Shown here piece by piece: positions 6,216-12,946 of a DNA stretch of 12,946 nucleotides. The notes beneath the pieces are model-generated. The model saw only the letters and a program-made list of their open reading frames with translations. It was not told the origin of the DNA and searched no databases. This DNA comes from JBBCJM01 sp037190175. Its GTDB lineage: Bacteria > Pseudomonadota > Alphaproteobacteria > Rhodobacterales > Rhodobacteraceae. The first letter of the stretch is position 1. Each line of letters opens with the position of its first letter. Location: NCBI GenBank assembly GCA_037190175.1, contig JBBCJM010000187.1, forward strand, positions 1 to 12,946, written 5' to 3'. The position numbers and the translations under genes are program-made.

Positions 6216-8753
6216 TCAGGCCAGCTTGCGCTCGACCTCCTCGCGCTCGAAGATCTCGATGACGTCGCCCGGGCGGATGTCGTCGTACCGCTCGAAGGCC
6301 ATCCCGCATTCCTGCCCGGATTCGACCTCGCGCACCTCGTCCTTGTAGCGTTTCAGCGTCTTCAGCGTGCCCTCGTGGATCACCACGTTGTCGCGCAGGA
6401 GCCGCACGCCGGCCGAGCGGCGCGCCACGCCCTCGGTCACGATGCAGCCCGCCACGTTGCCCACGCCGGTGATGCGGAAGACCTCCTTGATCTGCGCATA
6501 GCCGATGAAGTGCTCGCGGATCTCGGCCTTCAGCAGCCCCGAGGCCGCCTGCTTGATGTCGTCCACCAGGTCGTAGATGATCGAATAGTAGCGGATCTCC
6601 ACGCCCTTCTGCTGGGCCGACTGGCGGGCCGAGGCATTGGCGCGCACGTTGAAGCCGATGATCGGCGCCTTCGACGCCTCGGCCAGGATCACGTCCGAAT
6701 CGGTGATCGCGCCGACGCCCGAGTGCAGGATGCGCACGCGCACCTCCTCGTTGCCGACCTTCTCCAGCGCCTGCACGATGGCCTCGGCCGAGCCCTGCAC
6801 GTCGGCCTTCACCAGCACCGCCAGTTCGGCCACGTTCTGGTCCGCCTTGGCCTTGGCCATCAGCTGTTCCAGCGTGGTGGCCGCCCCGGCCGCCGCGCGC
6901 TTGTCGCGGGCCGCCTTCTCGCGATAATCCGCGATCTCGCGGGCCTGCGCCTCGGTCTCGACCACGTTCAGCACGTCGCCGGCCTGCGGGGCGCCGTTCA
7001 GGCCCAGCACCTCGACCGGCACCGAGGGACCGGCCTGGTCCACCCGCGCGCCCTGGTCGTTGATCAGCGCGCGCACCTTGCCCCACTGTTCGCCGACCAC
7101 GAAGATGTCGCCGCGCTTCAGGGTGCCGTTCTGCACCAGCACCGTGGCGACCGGGCCGCGGCCCACGTCCAGCTTGGCCTCGATCACCGCGGCCATGGCG
7201 GCGCGGTTGGGGTTGGCCTTCAGCTCCAGGATCTCGGCCTGCAGGTTGATCGCCTCCAGCAGGTCGTCCAGCCCCTGGCCGGTCTTGGCCGAGACCTCGA
7301 CATCCTGCACCTCGCCCGACATCGCCTCGACCACCACCTCGTGCTGGAGCAGGTCGGTGCGCACCTTCTGCGGGTTGGCCGCGGGCTTGTCGATCTTGTT
7401 GATCGCCACGATCATCGGCACCTTGGCGGCGCGGGCGTGGTTGATCGCCTCGACCGTCTGCGGCATCACCGCGTCGTCCGCCGCCACCACCAGCACCACG
7501 ATGTCGGTCACCTGCGCGCCGCGGGCGCGCATCGAGGTGAAGGCCGCGTGGCCCGGCGTGTCGAGGAAGGTGACCAGCCCGCCCTTGGGCGTCCTGACCT
7601 GATAGGCCCCGATGTGCTGGGTGATGCCCCCGGCCTCGCCCGAGACCACGTTGGCCTTGCGGATCGCGTCCAGCAGCGAGGTCTTGCCGTGGTCGACATG
7701 GCCCATGATGGTGACGACCGGCGGCCGGGGCAGCAGGTCCTCGGCCTTGTCCTTGACCGTGTCGATCACCTGTTCCACGTCGGCATCCGACACGCGCACC
7801 GCGCGGTGGCCGAATTCCTCGATGACCAGTTCCGCGGTGTCGGCGTCGATGGTCTGGTTCATGGTGACCATCATGCCCATCTTCATCAGCGCCTTGACCA
7901 CGTCGGCGGCGCGTTCCGCCATCCGGTTGGCCAGTTCGCTGACGACGATGGCCTCGGGCAGCTGCACGTCGCGCACCTGCTTTTCCGACTTCTGGCCGAA
8001 GCCCAGCGCCTTGTTGCGGGCCTTTTCCTGCTTGCGCTTCATCGCGGCGAGGCTGCGGGTGCGCCCGCCCTCGCCGTCCAGCGCGGCGGTCAGCGTCAGC
8101 TTGCCGGTGCGCCGGCTCTCGTCGCCCTTGCGGGCGCTGCCGCGATCCTCGCGCTCGCGCTCGGACTTGCGCTGGCCGGGTGGCGCCGAGCCCGGGCCGC
8201 CGCCGGGGGCGGGCCGGCTGGGCGCCGCGCGTTCCTCGCCCGGGGCCGGGGCGGTGCGCGCCGCGGGGGCGGGCGCATTCCTGGCCTCCTCGGCGCGGCG
8301 GGCCTGAGCCTCGGCCTCGGCCTTCGCCCGGGCCTCTTCCTCGGCCTTGGCGCGCAGGGCCTCTTCCCGTTCGCGCTCCTCGCGCTCGCGGGCCTCGATC
8401 TCGTCGCGGCGGCGCTGGCGTTCCTCTTCCCGCGCCTTCTCGTCGGCGGCGCGGCGGGCGCTGTCCTCGGCCTCGCGGGCCTTGGCGGCGCGCAGCGCGG
8501 CCAGCCGCCGTTCCATCTCGGCGTCCGAGATGCCGGCGGGGCGCTTGGCGGGGTCGCCCAGATGGGTCGCCGCCGGACCGGCACCCGCCGGCCCGGCCAC
8601 CCCGGGCTTGGCGGTCGGCACCACAACCCGCTTGCGTTTGGTCTCGACGACCACGTTCTTCGTCCGGCCATGGCTGAAGCTCTGCTTCACCTGTCCGGGA
8701 CGAGGGCCCGCGCCGCCAAGGCCGAGGGGTTTCTTGCCGTCGGTATCAGTCAT
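6216..8753 (-). CDS. infB: Translation initiation factor IF-2
   Basis: IF-2 is the GTPase that places fMet-tRNA on the 30S subunit and promotes subunit joining. The 845-residue product has the expected bacterial architecture. A variable N-terminal part (1-about 260) includes a highly charged Glu/Arg/Ala coiled-coil stretch (about 77-158) and a Pro/Ala linker. Then comes the IF2N-like segment (about 262-340). The G domain has GHVDHGKT (351-358), Thr378 in the GGITQHIGAY switch, DTPGH (398-402), NKID (452-455) and SAKTG (488-492). Domains II-IV follow to the end. The ATG overlaps the stop codon of the upstream RNA-binding protein gene (ATGA, 8750-8753), which indicates translational coupling. 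It is the last gene of the rimP operon. A hairpin follows the stop. Nothing suggests damage. Confidence 0.98.
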   Translation of the reverse strand: MTDTDGKKPLGLGGAGPRPGQVKQSFSHGRTKNVVVETKRKRVVVPTAKPGVAGPAGAGPAATHLGDPAKRPAGISDAEMERRLAALRAAKAREAEDSARRAADEKAREEERQRRRDEIEAREREEREREEALRAKAEEEARAKAEAEAQARRAEEARNAPAPAARTAPAPGEERAAPSRPAPGGGPGSAPPGQRKSEREREDRGSARKGDESRRTGKLTLTAALDGEGGRTRSLAAMKRKQEKARNKALGFGQKSEKQVRDVQLPEAIVVSELANRMAERAADVVKALMKMGMMVTMNQTIDADTAELVIEEFGHRAVRVSDADVEQVIDTVKDKAEDLLPRPPVVTIMGHVDHGKTSLLDAIRKANVVSGEAGGITQHIGAYQVRTPKGGLVTFLDTPGHAAFTSMRARGAQVTDIVVLVVAADDAVMPQTVEAINHARAAKVPMIVAINKIDKPAANPQKVRTDLLQHEVVVEAMSGEVQDVEVSAKTGQGLDDLLEAINLQAEILELKANPNRAAMAAVIEAKLDVGRGPVATVLVQNGTLKRGDIFVVGEQWGKVRALINDQGARVDQAGPSVPVEVLGLNGAPQAGDVLNVVETEAQAREIADYREKAARDKRAAAGAATTLEQLMAKAKADQNVAELAVLVKADVQGSAEAIVQALEKVGNEEVRVRILHSGVGAITDSDVILAEASKAPIIGFNVRANASARQSAQQKGVEIRYYSIIYDLVDDIKQAASGLLKAEIREHFIGYAQIKEVFRITGVGNVAGCIVTEGVARRSAGVRLLRDNVVIHEGTLKTLKRYKDEVREVESGQECGMAFERYDDIRPGDVIEIFEREEVERKLA

Positions 8754-9397
8754 CCGTTCTTCGTATCCTTCCCGGCGGACCCGCCGCCGAACCGCTCGCC
8801 CTGCGCCATGCCGCGCAGCCCGGCAAGCCTTGCCGCGTCCTCTACAATACGTTCAGTGAGTCCGCCAGCCGCGAGCGCGCCGTGTATGGCACGTTCGCGG
8901 CCGAAGGACAAACCGATTTCCCCCGCCGTCAGGCAGCCGATGAAGCTGGCCTCCCCCTCCGGCGGGCGCAGGCGCGCGGCCTCGCGCGCCGATCCGTCGC
9001 TGGCCTGGATCAGCACCGCCGCGCGGCCCGCCACCAGCCAGTCCTTCACCTTCTCGAAGCCCGTCACGGCTTCGCCCGCCTTCCTGGCCATGGAGATGAG
9101 ATCGACCACCCGCCGGGTCAAGCCCGCCTCGACCTGATCGGCCAGATCGGCGGGTGCGGTGACCTGCCGGCGGGCGGCGCGGGAGAACAGCCCCTTCGCC
9201 GCTGCCTTCTCGATCGCCGCCCGGTCGGCCGAGACCCAGATCCCCCGGCCGGGCAGCCGGCCCAGCACGTCGGGCACCACCTGCGCCTCGGGGCCGACCA
9301 CGAAGCGCACCAGGCCCGGCTTCGGCCCGCTCTCGCCCGTCACGATGCAGCGGCGCTCGGGCTCGTCCCGCATCTTCGTCCGCCCGCCGCGCCCCAT
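8750..9397 (-). CDS. YlxR / L7Ae-like RNA-binding protein
   Basis: This 215-residue protein fuses a YlxR-type (DUF448) domain at about 14-85 to an L7Ae-like domain at about 95-190. The first domain shows ERRCIVTGE (15-22) and LGRLPGRGIWVS (45-56), the surface loop characteristic of YlxR. The second shows VVDLISMARKAGEAVTGFEKV and LIQASDGS, like YlxQ/ribosomal L7Ae proteins that bind kink-turn RNA. In Firmicutes these are usually two genes, ylxR and ylxQ, between nusA and infB; alphaproteobacteria commonly have the fused form. The start at 9397 lies 19 nt after the nusA stop without a strong ribosome binding site, so translation is probably coupled to nusA. The stop overlaps the infB start. 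Role is likely in RNA binding linked to transcription or ribosome biogenesis; the precise ligand is not known. Confidence 0.95.
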   Translation of the reverse strand: MGRGGRTKMRDEPERRCIVTGESGPKPGLVRFVVGPEAQVVPDVLGRLPGRGIWVSADRAAIEKAAAKGLFSRAARRQVTAPADLADQVEAGLTRRVVDLISMARKAGEAVTGFEKVKDWLVAGRAAVLIQASDGSAREAARLRPPEGEASFIGCLTAGEIGLSFGRERAIHGALAAGGLTERIVEDAARLAGLRGMAQGERFGGGSAGKDTKNG

Positions 9398-9416
9398 GGC
9401 CCAGGGTCGTCCGGGG

Positions 9417-11033
9417 TCAGGCCCCGGCCTCCTCGTCTTCCTCGGCCTCGTCCGACTGGGAAAGGGTTTCCAGCTCGGTCGGATCCACCCAGCCCAGCAT
9501 GACCCGCGCGGTCATCACCAGGTTCTGCGCCTCTTCCAGCGACACGTCGAAGGGTTCCAGCACGCCCTCGTCCTTCTTGCGCACGCCGTTCTCGGTGGTC
9601 CAGCCCCCGGCCAGTTCCCAGTCGGCGCAGGTGGCGAAGTCCTCCAGCGTCTTGATGCCGTCCTTGGCCAGCGCCTCCAGCATCTGCGGGGTCAGGCCCT
9701 CGAAGTTGACCAGGCTGTCCTCCACCCCCAGCGCGCGGGCGGCTTCCAGCGCCTTGCGGTTCTGCTCCTCCAGGTATTCCTGCGCCCGGGTCTGGAGCTC
9801 CGAGGCGGTGCCCTCGTCGAAGCCGTCGATGGACAGAAGCTCGTCCATCTCGACATAGGCGACTTCTTCCAGGTTGGTGAAGCCTTCGGCCACCAGGAGC
9901 TGCGCCATCATCTCGTCGATGTCGAGCGTGTCCATGAAGAGCTTCGTCCGCTCGGCGAACTCGGCCTGGCGGCGGGCGGATTCGTCCGCCTCGGTCAGGA
10001 TGTCGATGTCGAGACCGGTCAGCTGGCTGGCCAGCCGCACGTTCTGCCCGCGCCGGCCGATGGCCAGCGACAGCTGCTCGTCCGGCACCACCACCTCGAT
10101 CTTCGAGGCATCCTCGTCGAACACCACCTTCGAGACCTCGGCCGGTTGCAGGGCGTTGACCAGGAAGGTCGCCACGTCCTGGTTCCACGGGATGATGTCG
10201 ATCTTCTCGCCCTGCAACTCGTTCACCACCGCCTGCACGCGGCTGCCGCGCATCCCGACGCAGGCCCCCACCGGGTCGATGGAGTTGTCGTAGCTGATCA
10301 CCGCGATCTTGGCGCGCGAGCCCGGGTCGCGGGCCACCGCCTTGATCTCGATGATGCCGTCATAGATCTCCGGCACTTCCATCTTGAAGAGCTCGGCCAT
10401 GAACTGCGGGTCGGTGCGGCTGAGGAACACCTGCGGCCCGCGGGCCTCGCGGCGCACGTCCTTGATGTAGCAGCGGATGCGGTCGCCGATCCGGTAGGCC
10501 TCGCGGCCGATCTTCTCGTTGCGGCGCAGGATGCCCTCGCCGCGGCCGATGTCCACGATGACGTTGCCGTATTCCTCGCGCTTGACCACGCCGTTGATGA
10601 TCGTGCCCTTGCGGTCCTTGAATTCCTCGTACTGGCGGTCGCGCTCGGCCTCGCGCACCCGTTGCAGCAGCACCTGCTTGCCCGATTGCGCGGCGATGCG
10701 GCCGGGGTCGACCGGGGGCACCTCGTCCACGATCTCGTCGCCCACCTGCGGGTCGGGCAGGTAGTTCTTCGCCTGCTTCACCGTCATCTGCGCGTGGTGG
10801 TTCTCCAGCGCCTCGTCCTCGACCACCGTGCGCACCCGGGTGAAGGTGGCCTTGCCGGTCTTGCGGTCGATGGCCACGCGGATGTCCATGTCGGCGCCGT
10901 AGCGGCTCTTGGCCGCCCGCGCGAGGGTGTCCTCCAGCGCCTGGACGACCAGTTCGGTGTCGATCATCTTTTCCCGCGCCACCGCCTCGGCGGTCTGCAA
11001 CAGTTCGAGCTGGTTGGCTGAGGTGATCGCCAT
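9417..11033 (-). CDS. nusA: Transcription termination/antitermination factor NusA
   Basis: NusA binds RNA polymerase and nascent RNA, promotes pausing and hairpin-dependent termination, and takes part in antitermination on rRNA operons. The 538-residue product has the N-terminal polymerase-binding domain (1-about 130, with the EKMIDTELVVQALEDTLARA start region). It continues with S1 (about 139-205), KH1 (about 207-280, GACVGMRGSR at 256-265) and KH2 (about 281-347, LAIGRRGQN at 323-331). The C-terminal acidic repeats AR1 and AR2 occupy about 365-425 and 440-520, followed by an acidic tail. Two repeats are the normal proteobacterial form. GGGAGG lies 5 nt before the ATG. It follows rimP by 18 nt. 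As the product modulates hairpin termination, it is an obvious candidate to act on the terminator-like leader of its own operon, as E. coli NusA autoregulates its operon. Confidence 0.98.
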   Translation of the reverse strand: MAITSANQLELLQTAEAVAREKMIDTELVVQALEDTLARAAKSRYGADMDIRVAIDRKTGKATFTRVRTVVEDEALENHHAQMTVKQAKNYLPDPQVGDEIVDEVPPVDPGRIAAQSGKQVLLQRVREAERDRQYEEFKDRKGTIINGVVKREEYGNVIVDIGRGEGILRRNEKIGREAYRIGDRIRCYIKDVRREARGPQVFLSRTDPQFMAELFKMEVPEIYDGIIEIKAVARDPGSRAKIAVISYDNSIDPVGACVGMRGSRVQAVVNELQGEKIDIIPWNQDVATFLVNALQPAEVSKVVFDEDASKIEVVVPDEQLSLAIGRRGQNVRLASQLTGLDIDILTEADESARRQAEFAERTKLFMDTLDIDEMMAQLLVAEGFTNLEEVAYVEMDELLSIDGFDEGTASELQTRAQEYLEEQNRKALEAARALGVEDSLVNFEGLTPQMLEALAKDGIKTLEDFATCADWELAGGWTTENGVRKKDEGVLEPFDVSLEEAQNLVMTARVMLGWVDPTELETLSQSDEAEEDEEAGA

Positions 11034-11051
11034 GGGGGCCTCCCGTAGGGG

Positions 11052-11654
11052 TCAGTGTCTGGTCTCTGCGGACGGCTCTTCGTCGTCCGGGGTCTCTTCG
11101 ATGTCGTCGAACTGCGCCGGGTCGGGCGCCGCGGCCTTCTTCTGGCGCAGCATCTCGGCGATCAGCTCCTCGGTCAGCAGCAGCTTCGCCTCCGACAGCC
11201 AGTCGAATTGCAGGCCGATGGTGACCGGCGCGCCCTTGTCCTCGATCTCGATCAGGATCTCGTCGCCCTCGGTGCCGCGCAGGGTGCCCGAGAAGCGGCG
11301 GCGGCCGTCGATCAGCTCGGCGGTCTCCACCCGCGCCTCCCAGCCTTCCCAGGTGTCGAAGTCCTTCAGCCGGGTCAGCGGCCGGTCGATCCCGGGGGAG
11401 GAAACCTCCAGCGTATAGGCGTCCTCGATCGGGTCTTCCACGTCCAGGAGCGCCGAGACCATGGTGGAGATCCGCGCGCAGTCGTCCACCTCGATCCCGC
11501 CCTCGGGCCGGTCGGCCATGATCTGGAGCGTCTTGCGCTGCCCGCCCATCAGGCGGATGCGGATCAGCTCGAACCCCATGCCCTCGATGGCGGGGCCGAC
11601 GATGGCGGCGAGCCGCCGGTCGATGGCGGTCTTGGAGATGAGGTCGGTGGTCAT
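11052..11654 (-). CDS. rimP: Ribosome maturation factor RimP
   Basis: RimP binds the 30S subunit during assembly and is needed for efficient maturation. The 200-residue protein has the two-domain layout: an alpha/beta N-terminal domain (about 8-92, with GFELIRIRL, DDCARIS and LEVSSPGIDRPL at 82-93) and an SH3-like C-terminal domain (about 95-160). An acidic, disordered-looking tail DDIEETPDDEEPSAE ends it. A longer reading frame runs upstream to 11750, but that part lies in the promoter and hairpin region. I start at ATG 11654 because GGGGGA lies 6 nt before it and family similarity begins right there. It is the first gene of the operon. Confidence 0.95.
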   Translation of the reverse strand: MTTDLISKTAIDRRLAAIVGPAIEGMGFELIRIRLMGGQRKTLQIMADRPEGGIEVDDCARISTMVSALLDVEDPIEDAYTLEVSSPGIDRPLTRLKDFDTWEGWEARVETAELIDGRRRFSGTLRGTEGDEILIEIEDKGAPVTIGLQFDWLSEAKLLLTEELIAEMLRQKKAAAPDPAQFDDIEETPDDEEPSAETRH

Positions 11655-11673
11655 GGGGTGTCCCCCGGAATGC

Positions 11674-11737
11674 AAAAACGGGCGCGCGGCCCGTTTCCCG
11701 GTTCCGGTGGGCGCCGGGGGTGGAGACCGGGCCGCGC
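11674..11737 (-). promoter_or_regulatory. Attenuator-like leader: terminator hairpin with competing antiterminator
   Basis: In the rimP leader RNA, AAACGGGC (11696-11689) and GCCCGTTT (11683-11676) form an 8-bp stem with a 5-nt loop. It runs into five consecutive U residues (11678-11674, three in the stem), a terminator-like shape, 20 nt before the start codon. Upstream, GCGCGGCCCG (11737-11728) is perfectly complementary over 10 bases to CGGGCCGCGC (11693-11684), which contains most of the terminator's 5' arm and loop. The two pairings exclude each other, as in an attenuator. Structure is inferred by eye; GC-rich sequence raises the chance of accidental pairing. Confidence 0.5.
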
Positions 11738-11747
11738 TGTCAAGCGC

Positions 11748-11776
11748 CATATACGGGGGCAGGCCGGGGATTGCAA
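11748..11776 (-). promoter_or_regulatory. Putative sigma70-type promoter of the rimP-nusA-infB operon
   Basis: On the minus strand TTGCAA (11771-11776) and TATATG (11748-11753) are separated by exactly 17 bp, each matching 4 of 6 consensus bases. Transcription would begin near 11741 and give a leader of about 87 nt that includes both arms of the antiterminator. A perfect TTGACA at 11738-11743 has no -10 box at the right distance. The IS110 element ends only about 18 bp upstream of this -35 hexamer. Confidence 0.55.
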
Positions 11777-11810
11777 GGGGTGCCAGGGGGCGTAGCCATC
11801 TGTCTTTTGT

Positions 11811-12791
11811 TCAAGGGTTTTCTGGGGTCCAGGTTCTGTCGTCCCTTGCGAGGGCGTTGGCGAGGATGACGAGCTTGCGCAGGACGGCGGTGAGGGCGAT
11901 GCGGTGGGGTTTTCCGGCGGCGCGCAGGCGCTGGTGGAAGGCGCGCAGGGCCGGGTTGGCGCGCGCGGCGGCGAGGGCGGCGGCGAGGGCGGCCATGGCG
12001 AGGCGGGCGCGCAGGGCAGCGCGCCCGCCCTTGATGCGTCGTCGGCCGCGGGCGGTGCCGGAATCCCGGTTCATCGGCGCGACGCCGACCAGCGCGGCGA
12101 TCTGCTTGTCGGAGGCGCGGCCGAGTTCGGGCAGGTCGGCGATGAGCAGGACCGCCGAGACCGGCCCGAGGCCCGGGATCGACACCAGGATGGCCCGGAG
12201 GCGGGCAGCCGCGGGATCGGCGTCGATCAGGGCCGCGAGCCCGGCCTCGAGCCGCGCGACATGGCCCGCGAGCATCGCCTGCTCGGCCTGCAGCAACTGC
12301 CGGGCCGGGGCGTCGGTGGCGGCGGCGAGCTGGTTGGCGATGGCGACCTTGCGGGCCACGAGATTGCGCCGCAGCGCCACCAACTCCTTGAGGCGGCGCT
12401 GTCCGGGCGAGGGCGGCGCGGCAGGGGCCGGGTCCAGCCGGGCTGCGGCCAGTGCCAGGACCCGCGCGTCGATCGCATCGGTCTTGGCCAGCCGCCCCAG
12501 CGCATCGGCGAACTTGCGGGCGCGATAGGGGTTGAGCACGACGACCTCGATCCCGGCCTCGGCGAGCGCCGTCCAGACCCCCAGGTGCAGCCGCCCGGTC
12601 GCCTCCAGCGCCACCCGGCGCAGACCGCACCCCCCGAGCCGGCGCAGAAGCTCGTCGATGCCAGCCCCGGTGTTGGCGACACGCCAGACCTCGTGCCGCC
12701 CGCCCCTGGAGAGGCAGACGTCGAGCCAGGCTTTACAGACGTCGATCCCCGCGTAAGCTGTGTTCCTGTCGGTGATGTCCTTGCCTTGCAT
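11811..12791 (-). CDS. IS110-family DEDD transposase (bridge-RNA-guided recombinase type)
   Basis: This is the recombinase that excises and inserts the IS as a circular intermediate. The 326-residue product is full length for the family. The N-terminal RuvC-like DEDD domain has Asp17 (YAGIDVCKAWLDV), Glu63 (ALEATG), Asp105 and Asp108 (TDAIDAR), the spacing expected. A helical middle (about 130-195) leads to the C-terminal Tnp domain: SIPGLGPVSAVLLIADLPELG (204-224) and GVAPMNRDSGTARGRRRIKGG (236-256). There Ser244 of the DSG motif corresponds to the catalytic serine known in IS110-family enzymes. All key residues are present, so the enzyme may be active. ATG 12791 is used; GGGAG lies about 11 nt upstream, a loose spacing. 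The gene points toward rimP, so read-through into that operon is possible. Confidence 0.95.
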   Translation of the reverse strand: MQGKDITDRNTAYAGIDVCKAWLDVCLSRGGRHEVWRVANTGAGIDELLRRLGGCGLRRVALEATGRLHLGVWTALAEAGIEVVVLNPYRARKFADALGRLAKTDAIDARVLALAAARLDPAPAAPPSPGQRRLKELVALRRNLVARKVAIANQLAAATDAPARQLLQAEQAMLAGHVARLEAGLAALIDADPAAARLRAILVSIPGLGPVSAVLLIADLPELGRASDKQIAALVGVAPMNRDSGTARGRRRIKGGRAALRARLAMAALAAALAAARANPALRAFHQRLRAAGKPHRIALTAVLRKLVILANALARDDRTWTPENP

Positions 12792-12925
12792 ACGGGACCA
12801 AGCTCCCTTCCATCTGTTCAGGACGAAACCGATGGCGGCCGGACCCGGCTACGCACGGCGCTCATCGCCCAGGGTGGGACGGTCCCGGCCACCGCGACGG
12901 GCAGCTGGCCCCCTGCCCGTCGCGA
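12777..12925 (-). ncRNA. Candidate bridge RNA of the IS110 element
   Basis: Read on the minus strand, the region upstream of the transposase contains three structures in the order known for IS110 bridge RNAs. First, a perfect 12-bp 5' stem-loop (12924-12913 with 12904-12893, 8-nt loop). Second, a loop closed by GGCCGG-ACC (12890-12881, one G bulged) with GGTCCGGCC (12845-12837). It holds CCCACCCT (12878-12871) on its 5' side and GCGTAGCC (12854-12847) on its 3' side. Third, a donor-type loop closed weakly by GTCCT (12824-12820) and AGGAC (12781-12777), containing ACAGATGG (12817-12810). ACAGATGG repeats directly at the element's right end, and GCGTAG is complementary to the junction CTACGC. 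The 5' end and 3' end are guesses; the 3' part may overlap the transposase start. Confidence 0.6.
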
Positions 12926-12946
12926 CCGAAAACAATCAGGTCCCGC

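Larger units (their letters stand above)
11794..12946 (-). mobile_element. IS110-family insertion sequence, left end beyond the window
   Basis: The element holds one transposase gene, a very short 3' non-coding end (about 15 nt between the transposase stop and the inferred junction) and at least 155 nt of structured 5' non-coding sequence. That asymmetry is the IS110 group pattern; IS1111-group elements place their non-coding RNA downstream instead. I place the right junction at a CT core dinucleotide (minus strand 11795-11794), preceded by ACAGATGG (11803-11796). IS110 elements have no conventional terminal inverted repeats, and none is seen. The left end is outside the window. Boundaries are inferred, not proven by an empty site. 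Confidence 0.8.

Noticed and set aside
6375..9137. Long open frame (920 codons) on the plus strand opposite infB and the YlxR gene
   Set aside because: It spans two real genes antisense and has no recognisable domain; a codon-bias shadow.
9159..11021. Open frame of 620 codons opposite nusA
   Set aside because: Antisense shadow of nusA with no motif and no ribosome binding site that makes sense in context.
11738..11743. Perfect TTGACA on the minus strand as the rimP -35
   Set aside because: The position where a -10 box should lie (about 11715-11720) reads CCCCCG; the TTGCAA/TATATG pair with 17-bp spacing is better.
11655..11750. N-terminal extension of RimP reading through the leader
   Set aside because: The extra 32 codons cover the terminator-like hairpin and part of the promoter; family similarity and ribosome binding site support ATG 11654.
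1..12946. CRISPR array, tRNA, rRNA or phage genes
   Set aside because: No spaced direct repeats, no cloverleaf-like or rRNA sequence and no phage gene motif was found on either strand.

Overview
The window comes from a very GC-rich alphaproteobacterium, most likely a member of the Rhodobacteraceae (Paracoccus/Rhodobacter-like). The basis is the protein character of SecA, ArgJ, NusA and InfB, the gene neighbourhood secA / parvulin / argJ / mutT as I recall it for that family, and a GGAG-AAATA-CTCC plus G/C-run hairpin element of a type I recall from these genomes. No database was searched.

Layout. Positions 49-2757 (minus) hold secA, the Sec translocase motor. Diverging from it across about 230 bp is a plus-strand cluster: an exported parvulin-type peptidyl-prolyl isomerase (2988-3875), argJ (3896-5302) and a MutT-type Nudix hydrolase (5385-5783). 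Two strong hairpin elements bracket mutT. A 52-codon ORF (5938-6096) follows. It converges on the next operon across a stretch with a REP-like palindrome (6120-6144) and a GC hairpin (6167-6193). The minus strand from 11654 down to 6216 is the classic rimP - nusA - ylxR/L7Ae - infB operon: ribosome maturation, transcription elongation/termination, an RNA-binding protein and initiation factor 2. Spacings are 18 nt, 19 nt and a 4-nt ATGA overlap. Its leader has a sigma70-like promoter and an attenuator-like pair of mutually exclusive structures.

The right end (11794-12946) is an IS110-family insertion sequence, cut by the window edge and inserted immediately upstream of the rimP promoter. Its transposase has the DEDD RuvC-like residues and the C-terminal serine domain. 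The non-coding part upstream of the transposase folds, by eye, into a 5' stem-loop, a closed target-type loop and a donor-type loop: the layout of a bridge RNA. Segments of these loops match the DNA at the element's right junction in the strand sense expected of guides. The deduced target, CCCACC-CT-ACGC, matches 11 of 12 bases of the REP-like palindrome at 6120-6131 in this same window. I regard this as the most interesting signal here: a putative programmable IS110 element whose target specificity can be read from one window, and which appears to home to a dispersed palindromic repeat.
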